Source: Planctomycetaceae bacterium (GTDB lineage: Bacteria; Planctomycetota; Planctomycetia; Pirellulales; Thermoguttaceae). Taken from it: a stretch of DNA of 23,317 nucleotides. Below, piece by piece: positions 1-8,148 of the stretch; the stretch's first letter is position 1; each line of letters opens with the position of its first letter. The notes beneath the pieces were generated by a model that had not been told where the DNA came from, did not search any database, and was given only the letters and a program-made list of their open reading frames with translations. The stretch lies in the NCBI GenBank assembly GCA_031274385.1, contig JAISQH010000162.1, positions 1-23,317 on the forward strand. The letters run 5' to 3'. Both the position numbers and the translations under genes were made by a program.

Positions 1-538
1 GTTTCAGCAAAATATTACAGGCTCGTTGCAAATAATCGTTACGTGTTTTACTCTGCGGGTTATAAAGACACACAACAAAATCCGCTTCCGCCGCCATTTT
101 CAATCTTTTTTCAATGACCGTCCATGCTGTCAGGCAATCGCTTAAACTGATGACAGCGAAGTCATTGGACAGCGGAGCACCTAGCAGGGATGCCGCAGCA
201 ATAGCGGCAGTAATTCCCGGTACAATTTCAATTTCAATATCTGTTTCATCAGCCGTCATTTCGAGCAGTAGCGATGCCATTCCGTAAATTCCGGCATCAC
301 CACTTGAAACAACACCAACTTTTTTACCGCGTTTCGCTTCACGAATTGCCATTTCACAACGTGCCGTTTCACCTTTCATACCTGTACTGATAACTTCTTT
401 TTCTGTAATAAAATCGGAAATCAGTTTCAAATACGCGGTGTAACCGACAATGACTTCGCACTCCGCAATCACTTTTGCCGCTTGAGGAACCAAATAGTCC
501 TTATCTCCCGGTCCGATTCCTATAACATAAATTTTCAT
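1..538 (-). CDS. cbiH: Cobalt-precorrin-3B C17-methyltransferase CbiH (partial; C-terminus beyond left edge)
   Basis: About 179 codons are present, and the 3' end lies outside the window. The translation starts MKIYVIGIGPGDKDYLVPQA, with the GxGPGD S-adenosylmethionine-binding loop of tetrapyrrole methyltransferases. It continues with VGYTAYLKLI, SSGDAGIYGMA and IVPGITAAIAAASLLGAPLS, which are characteristic of CbiH/CobJ rather than of the other corrin methylases. The family enzyme methylates C17 and drives ring contraction of cobalt-precorrin-3 in the anaerobic B12 pathway, in the cytoplasm. The ATG at 538 is supported by an AGGAG motif about 8 nt upstream. It follows cbiFG after 104 nt and is the last visible gene of the operon. 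Family assignment is confident. Whether a second domain is fused at the C-terminus cannot be seen. Confidence 0.93.
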   Translation of the reverse strand, partial: MKIYVIGIGPGDKDYLVPQAAKVIAECEVIVGYTAYLKLISDFITEKEVISTGMKGETARCEMAIREAKRGKKVGVVSSGDAGIYGMASLLLEMTADETDIEIEIVPGITAAIAAASLLGAPLSNDFAVISLSDCLTAWTVIEKRLKMAAEADFVVCLYNPQSKTRNDYLQRACNILLK

Positions 539-548
539 TAAATCCGCT

Positions 549-593
549 CCTTTTTTATCTTTCCATATTTTTTGTCGCTTAAATATAAAAAGG
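549..593 (-). promoter_or_regulatory. AU-rich stem that would pair with the cbiH ribosome-binding site
   Basis: In the minus-strand RNA, CCUUUUUAU (593-585) can pair with AUAAAAAAGG (558-549) with one bulged base and a 26-nt loop. The 3' arm includes part of the AGGAG ribosome-binding site of cbiH. The stem is seen directly, but its role in controlling cbiH translation is inference. Being AU-rich it is weak, and it could be a chance structure in a low-GC spacer. Confidence 0.25.
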
Positions 594-642
594 ATTTATT
601 TGTTTCAATTTTATTATTTTGTTCGTTGATAAGGCTGACGGA

Positions 643-2436
643 TTAATCAATGTTACTAAAATGCACGTTCCAATTTTCTTCAGCAACAGCAATCGTTATG
701 CCGTTCTTTGATATTTTATCCACAACAATTTTTCCACGATTTGACGCGAGATAAGCAGCGGATTCACAAACATTGCCTATTCCTGTAACAGATTGAACAA
801 ATTCCGAAGTTGTGAACAGCCCGACAAACGGTTGAAGTTCTTCCGCCTGATAAGTATGAAAGGGAATATTATAATGTTCCGATAAATCAAGGATTGCTTT
901 TTCATTACGTTTTCGGTCAATCGAAACAAGGCTGGCAACCGTTTTGACGGAGATGGAATGTCTTATCAAGGTGTCGTAGAAAAAATCACGGAGTTGTTGA
1001 AACGAAATATCTCGTTTGGTTCCGATGCCGACATGATAACATTTCGGCAATAAATGGAGCGTTTTATTAAACGGTAAAGGATTCAATGGCGTGAGACCCA
1101 ATTTTGTACCGATATAAATTCCGATTTCTCCCTTGTCGGCAGTTACAAGATGTTCGGGCAGTTTACCGATCACTTCATAATCACTTGCCAATCCGACATT
1201 TTTTCCTGCTAATAATCGTGCCGAAATCTTTTTAATCATTTTCGGATTAACAATATCGTATCCGTTTTCAACGGCGAAACTATCGACAGAAAAAACATGG
1301 TTAATATCTGTTGCGGTTGTCAGTACCGGAACAGCCCCAATAAGCGAAGCGATTCGTTCGGCAAATTGATTGGCTCCGCCGATGTGTCCCGATAACATTG
1401 GAATCACAAAGCGTCCCGACTCGTCAATAACGATCACCGCCGGATCAGTCATTTTATTTTGTAACAACGGCGCAACCGCGCGTACAGTAATTCCCGCCGC
1501 TCCGATAAAAACGAGAATATTGCCTTTCTTAAAAACCGACTCGGTCGATACTCTGAGCCTTCTGACTCGTTTGCGATGGATCATCAATTCAGGATCGTTC
1601 GATAATTTTTCTGCGATACGATTCGCTTGTTTCTCTCCGTTCGCTGTAAAAAACATCAAAAATATGTTACGTTTAGTCTTGTTTTCTTGTTCTCCGGTTC
1701 TATATCCGTGCGTAAATTTAGGATGATAGAGTTGCGAACGTTCATAAATATCGCCCAAAAAATGACCGACAAGAATCAGTGCTGTTTTTGTAATATTATA
1801 TTTTTTACCCGTGTTTTCCAGTTCTCCGACGGTAGTTCGTACAATTATTTCATCTGTCCATGTTGCCTTGTACACAATTGCGGCAGGCGTCTCTTTCGCA
1901 TATCCGCCTTCCAACAATCGAGCGGACAGTTCTGATAATTTGTTACTGCTGAGAAAGATTACCATCGAAGTTTGTATCCGGGCAAGTTCCGTGATGGACT
2001 CTTTCGGCGGAACAGGAGTTCGTCCTTCCAGCCTTGTCAGAATAACCGTTTGACTAATTCCCGGTAACGTATATTCCGCTCCCAAGACTGCCGCCGCCGC
2101 TGAAAAAGAACTAACACCGGGAATGATTTCATATTCTATTCCATGTTTGACAAGGCAGTCAATCTGTTCACGAATCGCACCGTAAATACTCGGATCGCCG
2201 GAGTGAAGACGTACAATAATGGCATTATTATCGTAACTCATCATCGTATCGATCACATCTTCCAACGTCATTGTCGAACTGTCATAAATCGTACAACTAT
2301 CTTTTACTCCGTCCAATAGTTCGGGATTGACCAAAGAACCCGCATAAACAACACAATCAGCCTGTGACAAAATTCTGGCTCCTTTGACAGTCAGAAGTTC
2401 TTTGTCACCGGGTCCCGCTCCGATAAAGTAAATCAT
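643..2436 (-). CDS. cbiFG: Fused cobalt-precorrin-4 methyltransferase (CbiF) / cobalt-precorrin-5A hydrolase (CbiG)
   Basis: This 597-residue protein joins two consecutive steps of anaerobic B12 synthesis. Residues 1 to about 245 are a CbiF/CobM tetrapyrrole methylase, with GAGPGD at 6-11, GDPSIYG at 80-86 and PGVSSFSAAAA at 106-116. It methylates C11 of cobalt-precorrin-4. After a short polar linker (about 246-256), residues 257-597 are CbiG, with GAAGI (312-316) and SGHIGGAN (349-356). CbiG opens the delta-lactone and releases acetaldehyde. The CbiG C-terminal lobe has VGIGTKRD at 469-476, where family members usually have Cys instead of Thr473 (from memory). The ATG overlaps the cbiL stop by 4 nt (ATGA), and AAGGAG lies 8 nt upstream. 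The two functions are normally separate genes, and the single open frame shows no sign of being an error. Confidence 0.93.
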   Translation of the reverse strand: MIYFIGAGPGDKELLTVKGARILSQADCVVYAGSLVNPELLDGVKDSCTIYDSSTMTLEDVIDTMMSYDNNAIIVRLHSGDPSIYGAIREQIDCLVKHGIEYEIIPGVSSFSAAAAVLGAEYTLPGISQTVILTRLEGRTPVPPKESITELARIQTSMVIFLSSNKLSELSARLLEGGYAKETPAAIVYKATWTDEIIVRTTVGELENTGKKYNITKTALILVGHFLGDIYERSQLYHPKFTHGYRTGEQENKTKRNIFLMFFTANGEKQANRIAEKLSNDPELMIHRKRVRRLRVSTESVFKKGNILVFIGAAGITVRAVAPLLQNKMTDPAVIVIDESGRFVIPMLSGHIGGANQFAERIASLIGAVPVLTTATDINHVFSVDSFAVENGYDIVNPKMIKKISARLLAGKNVGLASDYEVIGKLPEHLVTADKGEIGIYIGTKLGLTPLNPLPFNKTLHLLPKCYHVGIGTKRDISFQQLRDFFYDTLIRHSISVKTVASLVSIDRKRNEKAILDLSEHYNIPFHTYQAEELQPFVGLFTTSEFVQSVTGIGNVCESAAYLASNRGKIVVDKISKNGITIAVAEENWNVHFSNID

Positions 2437-3152
2437 TTTGCGTTCTCCTTGATAATAATAACGGAAAAATAACTTGCCTGATCGGTTGTTCCTGTCACGT
2501 TAAATTCCTGAATACTTTCAAACAACTGTTGGTTTGCCATCGTACAACGTGACACAATTTTTGTTTGTTCCGATAATCCGCGTTGTTCCAGTAAGTTTAA
2601 GATACGCCGCATATTTTGTCCCGATTTCATAATGACTTTGTTGCCGGGTAAATCGAGACATTTTTCAATATTTTCGTCACAACATGCCGGAATAATGTAC
2701 AACGCCTGATTGCCTTCGCAAAGCGGAATTTTGAATGTTGCCGCCGCCGCTGAAAACGACGTTATGCCGGGAATAATTTCCGTTTCAAATCCGCGAGCGG
2801 AAACAATGCCGTCAATGTAATGATACGTCGAATAAATAGACGGATCGCCGAGCGTGATCAATCCGACGGAATTACCCGATTCCAAAATAGTACAAATTTG
2901 ATTCGCAACATGAAGCCGTTGTTGTTTTCTTTTTTCTTCGTCCCGCTCCATTGAAAAACGACATTCCAGTATTTCCTTTCCGTTCAAATATTTTTCAACA
3001 ATCGAAAGAGCGGTTCGGTCACTGCTTTCAATGGCGGGAACGGCAATAACTTCACATTGTCCGATTATTCGTATCGCTTTTAATGTGAGCAATTCCGAAT
3101 CTCCGGGTCCGGTTCCGATTCCGTACAATTTACCATTCATCTTCTTTTTCAT
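2433..3152 (-). CDS. cbiL: Cobalt-precorrin-2 C20-methyltransferase CbiL
   Basis: The 239-residue protein is a SAM-dependent tetrapyrrole methylase, with GTGPGD at 13-18, GDPSIYSTY at 102-110 and PGITSFSAAAA at 128-138. KLYGIGTGPGDSELLTLKA and the DPSIYSTY variant point to CbiL/CobI, which methylates C20 of cobalt-precorrin-2 in the first methylation after cobalt insertion. Two ATG codons compete: 3152 (no clear ribosome-binding site) and 3140 (MNGKLYG, closer to the usual family N-terminus, with an AAGAAG stretch just upstream). The longer form is listed. It lies 24 nt after cbiO and overlaps cbiFG by 4 nt, which suggests translational coupling. Confidence 0.93.
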   Translation of the reverse strand: MKKKMNGKLYGIGTGPGDSELLTLKAIRIIGQCEVIAVPAIESSDRTALSIVEKYLNGKEILECRFSMERDEEKRKQQRLHVANQICTILESGNSVGLITLGDPSIYSTYHYIDGIVSARGFETEIIPGITSFSAAAATFKIPLCEGNQALYIIPACCDENIEKCLDLPGNKVIMKSGQNMRRILNLLEQRGLSEQTKIVSRCTMANQQLFESIQEFNVTGTTDQASYFSVIIIKENAK

Positions 3153-3176
3153 TTTATTTATTAACGAAACAAAATA

Positions 3177-4010
3177 CTATTGCTCGTGCTGATTATTGTT
3201 CAATAATTCCGAAAATTCTTTCATGTCATGAGGCAGACCGCCCGGTTTAATGTAAGAATATTTCAGTAACTTTTCATAAACTTCCATAAGAACAGGTTTC
3301 GCAAGGTTTGCTTTTTCAAGGAGATCGGCGAGGGAAAAAATCTCTTCGGCACTTCCTTCGCCGACCAATTGCCCCTGATGTAACACAAAAACACGGTCAG
3401 CACATCGGAATGAAAAATCAGTGTCATGCGTTGAAATCAATAAGGTACGTCCCTCATTCACTAAATGATTCATTGTTTCAATAAGTTCTTCTCTTTGACG
3501 CGCATCAAGTCCCGCAGTCGGTTCATCCAGCAAAATCATCTCCTGTTCCATTGATAAAATCGAAGCAATGGCAACTCGTTTCTTTTCACCGTAACTTAAA
3601 AAATGCGGCGGATTGTTACGTAAATGTTCAATATTCATCTGCCGCATCACCTGCTCCACTCTTTTCACAACCTCTTCCTTCGGAAGTCCACGATTCACGG
3701 GACCAAAAGCCACTTCGTCAAAAACATTCCCGGCAATCATTTGATCTTCGGCATTTTGAAACACAATATTGATAAACTGCATTCGCTCCCTCTCGTTTTT
3801 AACGATCTGACCATTAAGACGAATAACGCCTTGCCGGACTTTCAAAAGACCGTTAAGACATTGAAAGAGCGTTGTTTTACCGGCTCCGTTTGCCCCGTGA
3901 AAAAAAACTTTTTTTCCTTTTTCGATCTGAAAATTAATATCAATAAGCGCACACTGTCGGTTTGGATAAGTAAAGGAAAGATTTTCAACCTGCAAAATAA
4001 TATCGTTCAT
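3177..4010 (-). CDS. cbiO: Cobalt ECF transporter ATPase CbiO
   Basis: This 277-residue ABC ATPase carries Walker A GANGAGKT (39-46), a Q-loop in VFQNAEDQ (about 84-91), the signature LSYGEKKR (138-145), Walker B MILLDEP (158-164) and an H-loop His near 195. FQNAEDQMIAGNVFDEVAFGP is the typical ECF-transporter ATPase stretch. Together with CbiM, CbiN and CbiQ just upstream it powers cobalt import across the inner membrane. The frame can be extended by one TTG codon to 4013, but the ATG at 4010 is preferred because a GGGGGAG ribosome-binding site lies about 10 nt upstream. It sits 24 nt after cbiQ and 24 nt before cbiL, so transporter and pathway enzymes share one transcript. Confidence 0.95.
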   Translation of the reverse strand: MNDIILQVENLSFTYPNRQCALIDINFQIEKGKKVFFHGANGAGKTTLFQCLNGLLKVRQGVIRLNGQIVKNERERMQFINIVFQNAEDQMIAGNVFDEVAFGPVNRGLPKEEVVKRVEQVMRQMNIEHLRNNPPHFLSYGEKKRVAIASILSMEQEMILLDEPTAGLDARQREELIETMNHLVNEGRTLLISTHDTDFSFRCADRVFVLHQGQLVGEGSAEEIFSLADLLEKANLAKPVLMEVYEKLLKYSYIKPGGLPHDMKEFSELLNNNQHEQ

Positions 4011-4034
4011 CAATTCAACTCCCCCTCTACCGCG

Positions 4035-4805
4035 TTAAAATAAATTCGGAATCATGACAAACAGAAAAAATAACAATAATAGCGCGATCTCTTTTTTATT
4101 GATACGAAATTCTTTCGGCAACAATTGGAAATGTCCGCAATAACCGCGAGCCAACATGGATTTGTACACCCACTCGCTTTTGAGATAAGACTGAATAAAA
4201 ACGGAACCCCACAACATTGCAAAAGACCGGGCAAACCCTTTTATCGTTCGATAACCGCCTCGACAAAGCTGTGATTTCATCTTAACTGTTGCGATTTCCA
4301 TTAACAAAAAAATGAACTGGTAAATCAAAACCGTCAACGTGAGTAACGTTTTGGGATATCGGATAACGTGTAAAAAATAAATAATGTCACGGAAAGGAGT
4401 TGTCAAAATAATGAAGTAAAGGCATGATACTGCCGACAAAGACTTACAAACCAATCGGCTGGCAAGTACCATTCCCTTTTCGGAGATAAAAAGATTATTG
4501 TTTCCAAAACACCAATGCAGTACACAGGAATCCGGCAAAGGAGATCGAGTAAAATTGACAATCACACCGATCACACTGAAAAGCAGAAAACAAAAAGGAA
4601 GAAGCAACAATTTGATATAATAATCCAGTGGAATCTTTGCCTTGAAAACTGTTACATAAAACATGGTCAAAAAGACAATTGCAAATGAAAGGAAACTTTT
4701 TGAACAGAGACACGCTATCAGAGCCGTTCCGCCAAAAAGAATTTTCAGCGGTGGTGACACCTCCTTCAAGCCGGAAAAATAAGCGTATTTGTCAATGTAA
4801 ATCAT
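4035..4805 (-). CDS. cbiQ: Cobalt ECF transporter transmembrane protein CbiQ
   Basis: The 256-residue membrane protein has several hydrophobic segments (about 23-50, 60-85, 110-135, 145-170 and the extreme C-terminus). Its cytoplasmic region holds SMLARGYCG, matching the Ala-Arg-Gly coupling helix of ECF T-components that contacts the CbiO ATPase. The N-terminus (MIYIDKYAYFSG) resembles CbiQ starts. No ribosome-binding site is visible before the ATG at 4805. It is flanked by cbiN (53 nt upstream) and cbiO (24 nt downstream), the standard cbiMNQO order. Confidence 0.93.
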   Translation of the reverse strand: MIYIDKYAYFSGLKEVSPPLKILFGGTALIACLCSKSFLSFAIVFLTMFYVTVFKAKIPLDYYIKLLLLPFCFLLFSVIGVIVNFTRSPLPDSCVLHWCFGNNNLFISEKGMVLASRLVCKSLSAVSCLYFIILTTPFRDIIYFLHVIRYPKTLLTLTVLIYQFIFLLMEIATVKMKSQLCRGGYRTIKGFARSFAMLWGSVFIQSYLKSEWVYKSMLARGYCGHFQLLPKEFRINKKEIALLLLFFLFVMIPNLF

Positions 4806-4858
4806 GGGAAGCGGATAGTGAAACGTAAAAAGTGAACGGTGAATTTATTACAATATTA

Positions 4859-5158
4859 TCAATGATCCATTATTTTCCCGGCATCACGTTTTCCTTTTAA
4901 GTATCCGATACAATAAAAAATGATACCGGTTCCTAAAGAGGCTTGTAACGCAAAGAGTAAACTTTCTATTTCACCGCCGGGCGGTTCCCAAAAAGGCTGA
5001 AACCAAGGTTCAAAATCGTTACTGATTTTCTGAACTTCCTCCGCCGCCTTACTGTCTGTACCGGTAAATTCCGAATTTTTGACGAACAGGAGCGGCAAAA
5101 CGGCAATCAGAGTTGCAATGAAAAGCAGAACGATATTGTATTTCCAATTTAAGTGCAT
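4859..5158 (-). CDS. cbiN: Cobalt transport accessory protein CbiN
   Basis: This small protein (99 residues) has two membrane helices, near residues 8-25 and 67-85, separated by an extracytoplasmic loop containing the family motif FEPWFQPFWEPPGGEIESLLFALQ. CbiN is the auxiliary subunit that helps load cobalt into CbiM, and its presence marks the transporter as cobalt-type rather than nickel-type. Its start overlaps the end of cbiM by 10 nt, and GGAAGGA lies about 8 nt upstream of the ATG. Confidence 0.95.
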   Translation of the reverse strand: MHLNWKYNIVLLFIATLIAVLPLLFVKNSEFTGTDSKAAEEVQKISNDFEPWFQPFWEPPGGEIESLLFALQASLGTGIIFYCIGYLKGKRDAGKIMDH

Positions 5159-5895
5159 AAATAATTTCCTTCCAATGGTTTGATGATGTCACGACTATAA
5201 ACAGTAACAATATTAATCAGGACAACCGTTAAAATGCCTTCAATGATTGCTAAAGGAATTTGAGTGATGGCGAAAATTACGGCGAATTTTACAAAAGAGA
5301 TCGTAACACCGCCGACTTCACTCGGATAAACCAAAGCAAGTTGCAACGACGTCATCACATAAGTTGCCAAGTCTCCTAAAGTAACCGCAACAAAAATATT
5401 ATTCTGGCGCGGAACTTTGATTTTATTAAAACAAATATAAATCAAAAAAGTGACAATCGGTCCGACAATTCCCATCGAAAACAAGTTGGCTCCTAAAGTT
5501 GTCAATCCGCCGTGAGCCACCAATACGGCTTGAAATAAAAGAACAATAACGGCTAAAACACAGGCAACGGACGGTCCGAACAGAATCGCCGCAAAACCAA
5601 GACCGGTCATGTGAGAACTACTTCCTGTTACGGATGGGATTTTGAGTGCAGATAAAACGAAGGTGAACGCTCCCGCCATTGCAAGAAAAGTCATCGCTTG
5701 CGGATGCCGGGCAATCAATCGGTTGATTTTCATCATTCCTGTTGCTAAAAACGGGAGACACAAAATGCCCCAAATGATACAGGCGGACGGAGGAAGAAAC
5801 CCTTCCATAATATGCATCGCCTGAACCGGCTGCGTTACCGTAACCGTTATTATAAACGTCAACATTAATATTTGACACATTTTATTCGGATTCAT
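5149..5895 (-). CDS. cbiM: Cobalt ECF transporter substrate-binding protein CbiM
   Basis: The 248-residue membrane protein has a cleavable signal peptide (about 1-26, ending PVQA) followed by mature MHIMEGFLPP. In the CbiM/NikM family this exposed Met-His N-terminus supplies metal ligands, so cleavage after Ala26 fits. MTGLGFAAILFGPSVA and AHGGLTTLGANLFSMGIVGP are conserved membrane motifs. The same frame stays open upstream to 6138, but that part only shadows cbiD in another frame. The ATG at 5895 overlaps the cbiD stop (ATGA) and has AAGGA about 10 nt upstream, so it is the start. Confidence 0.95.
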   Translation of the reverse strand: MNPNKMCQILMLTFIITVTVTQPVQAMHIMEGFLPPSACIIWGILCLPFLATGMMKINRLIARHPQAMTFLAMAGAFTFVLSALKIPSVTGSSSHMTGLGFAAILFGPSVACVLAVIVLLFQAVLVAHGGLTTLGANLFSMGIVGPIVTFLIYICFNKIKVPRQNNIFVAVTLGDLATYVMTSLQLALVYPSEVGGVTISFVKFAVIFAITQIPLAIIEGILTVVLINIVTVYSRDIIKPLEGNYLCT

Positions 5896-7010
5896 TGATC
5901 GTGATTCCTTGTATAAGAGTTTGTATTGGAGTTGATTAAAATTCCTTCTTCCTGCGTAAAAACAATGAATTGAATCGGAAGTTTTCCCTTTGTTCGTGCG
6001 TTCAGGTGAAACGCTATTTGTTGCCCGATACTTTCCCATATTTTTTTTTGAAACGGATAATGTCGAATGTGGGCAATGGCGGCTTCCACTGTAACGCAAT
6101 TCATTATTTCCCGAATCACATTTGAAGGAACTCCCCATATTGCACTATGCGCAGCAATAATTTCCATCCGGCAATCGGCAACACCGGAATGGGTATTCAT
6201 AATTCCGCCTGCAAGTTTAACCAGTTTTCCGGCATGACCAACTAACGTAACATTTTCAATGCCGATCAAAAGAGCATAATCCAAAACTTCGCCGATATAA
6301 TTTGAACATTTAATCGCTTGTCTGATGTCAAGTCCCAATATATTTTGTACAAATTCACGTCCGTAATTTCCCGGCGTGAGCAATAACGTTTTCTTTCCGC
6401 CGAAAACGTACATGTCTATTTCCGTTTTAATCGTATCAATTAATGCCTTTTCGCTCATCGGTTCGACAATGCCGGTTGTTCCCAAAATAGAAATACCGGA
6501 AACAATGCCCAATCGTTCGTTCATTGTTTTTTTGGCGATTTCTTTTCCTTTCGGTACGGAAACAAGCACACAAAGTCCGCCGTGATAACCGGTTTGTCTG
6601 CAAATGTCCAGCACTTCGCGTTCAATCATTTGACGCGGAACAGGATTGATGGCGGCATGTCCGACCGGAATTTTCAGTCCGGGTTTTGTCACTCTGCCGA
6701 TTCCTTCGCCGCCGTCAATAATAATGCCGCTTTCAATTTTTGAAACAGTTACAATAATTTCAATTCCGCCTGTCACATCCGGGTCATCACCGGCATCTTT
6801 GACAACAGAACAAGTTGCCGTGTTTTCGTTGCGTTTTATTTCCGACAAAGCGACCGTCAGTGAAATTCCCTGATTATTCGTTACTGTTACTGAGCGGCGG
6901 GATTCGCCGGATAAAAGCAAAAGAGCCGCCGCCTGAGCCGCCGCCGCCGCACAAGTTCCCGTCGTCATTCCTGTTCGGAGTTTCCTGTTGTTTTTAATAA
7001 CGAAATTCAT
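5892..7010 (-). CDS. cbiD: Cobalt-precorrin-5B C1-methyltransferase CbiD
   Basis: This 372-residue protein has the CbiD N-terminal signature LRTGMTTGTCAAAAAQAA (11-28), a run of small residues after TTGTC, and later LLTPGNYGREF and LVGHAGKLVKLAGGIMNTHS. CbiD methylates C1 of cobalt-precorrin-5B and is specific to the anaerobic pathway. A TTG at 7040 would add ten residues and overlap cobT by 20 nt. The ATG at 7010 gives a family-typical N-terminus and a 10-nt gap after cobT, so it is preferred, although neither start has a good ribosome-binding site. It overlaps cbiM by 4 nt. Confidence 0.94.
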   Translation of the reverse strand: MNFVIKNNRKLRTGMTTGTCAAAAAQAAALLLLSGESRRSVTVTNNQGISLTVALSEIKRNENTATCSVVKDAGDDPDVTGGIEIIVTVSKIESGIIIDGGEGIGRVTKPGLKIPVGHAAINPVPRQMIEREVLDICRQTGYHGGLCVLVSVPKGKEIAKKTMNERLGIVSGISILGTTGIVEPMSEKALIDTIKTEIDMYVFGGKKTLLLTPGNYGREFVQNILGLDIRQAIKCSNYIGEVLDYALLIGIENVTLVGHAGKLVKLAGGIMNTHSGVADCRMEIIAAHSAIWGVPSNVIREIMNCVTVEAAIAHIRHYPFQKKIWESIGQQIAFHLNARTKGKLPIQFIVFTQEEGILINSNTNSYTRNHDQ

Positions 7011-7020
7011 GTTTTTACTG

Positions 7021-8091
7021 TTACGAATCCCGAATGTCAACGAAGTTACTGTTGTCCATTGCTGTTTCGCTAAAAGTTGCCATTTGATGGAGAATCATTT
7101 GGGCGGCGTCAATAAGGAGAAAAGTGAACGGGCAACCGCTTCCTTCGCCTAACCGCATTCCCAAATCAAAAAAAGGTTTCATTCCGAGTTTTTGAATCGC
7201 CGCATTGTATCCGGGTTCCAACGAACCATGAGAAGGAATCATAAAATCCTTCGTTTTTTCGCACAATTGAAAAGCCGCCAACGCCGCTGTAACCGAAATA
7301 ACTCCGTCAATGACAACCGGAAGTCGATAATACGCCGCACCCAAATAAACACCAACAAGTCCCGCAATATCAAATCCTCCCACTTTAGCCAAAACATCAA
7401 TAGGGTCATTTTTGTTCGGTTTATGTAAATCAAAGGCTTTTTGAACGATTTCTTTTTTGTGAGCAAAAGCCTCGTCCGTCAATCCCGCTCCTTTTCCCAC
7501 CGCCTCATCAACAGTACAATCCGCCAATGCCATCAGAATAAGACTTGATGTGGTTGTATTACCGAGTCCCATTTCGCCGGTTCCGATAACAGAAAAACCA
7601 GCCTGATGAAGTTTTTGTACTTCTTCAAAACCGATTTCAATGGCTTTGAAAACCTCTTCCCGCGTCATGGCACATTCTTTCAAAAGATTATTTGTACCTT
7701 TACGAATTTTTCTGTTGAGAAAATTTTCCGATACAACATCGCTGTTGATTCCAATGTCAATCACGACCATTTCCGAATTGGAAAGTTTCGATAAAACGCC
7801 AACACCGGTAACCCCTTTTTGAAAATTGATTGCCTGCATTAACGTAACAACTTGCGGAGCGGCACTCACTCCCTCTTCGTACACCCCGTTGTCCGCGCAC
7901 ATAATCACAATGGCTTTTTTATTAAAACAAAAATTGATGTCGCCCGTAATTCCTGCAAGTTGAACGGAAAGTTCTTCGAGTTGTCCCAAACTTCCCAGCG
8001 GCTTGATTAAGGAATCCTGTATCGTGCGGGCAAGTTTCCGGGCTTCCCGATTCAAAGGCTTTATTTGTGCCATTATTTCATTCAAGTTCAT
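7021..8091 (-). CDS. cobT: Nicotinate-nucleotide:dimethylbenzimidazole phosphoribosyltransferase CobT
   Basis: This 356-residue enzyme activates the lower-ligand base to alpha-ribazole phosphate. Visible family motifs are CADNGVYEEGVSAAPQ (65-80), GEMGLGNTT (172-180) and RLGEGSGCPF (313-322). Glu316 matches the catalytic Glu317 of the Salmonella enzyme. The length is typical. It lies 57 nt after cobD, with a G-rich low-complexity spacer in between, and 10 nt before cbiD. Which lower ligand is used cannot be read from the sequence. No bza genes for anaerobic dimethylbenzimidazole synthesis are seen here. Confidence 0.96.
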   Translation of the reverse strand: MNLNEIMAQIKPLNREARKLARTIQDSLIKPLGSLGQLEELSVQLAGITGDINFCFNKKAIVIMCADNGVYEEGVSAAPQVVTLMQAINFQKGVTGVGVLSKLSNSEMVVIDIGINSDVVSENFLNRKIRKGTNNLLKECAMTREEVFKAIEIGFEEVQKLHQAGFSVIGTGEMGLGNTTTSSLILMALADCTVDEAVGKGAGLTDEAFAHKKEIVQKAFDLHKPNKNDPIDVLAKVGGFDIAGLVGVYLGAAYYRLPVVIDGVISVTAALAAFQLCEKTKDFMIPSHGSLEPGYNAAIQKLGMKPFFDLGMRLGEGSGCPFTFLLIDAAQMILHQMATFSETAMDNSNFVDIRDS

Positions 8092-8103
8092 TGTTGTACC
8101 TTT

Positions 8104-8141
8104 TTTGTGGTTTGGGGTTTTGGGTTTGTGGTTTGGGGTAC
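8104..8141. repeat. G-rich low-complexity tract between cobD and cobT
   Basis: The plus strand reads as repeated GGTTTGGGGTTTTGGG-type units over 38 nt. It has three runs of three or four G plus shorter runs, so a two- or three-tier G-quadruplex is conceivable on the strand opposite the operon transcript, and the mRNA would be C-rich here. No function is shown. Confidence 0.5.
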
Positions 8142-8148
8142 AAATGAG

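Noticed and set aside
5896..6138. Upstream extension of the cbiM frame, giving 81 more residues
   Set aside because: It lies inside cbiD in another frame, is polar and unlike CbiM, and would bury the signal peptide. The ATG at 5895 has its own ribosome-binding site and overlaps the cbiD stop.
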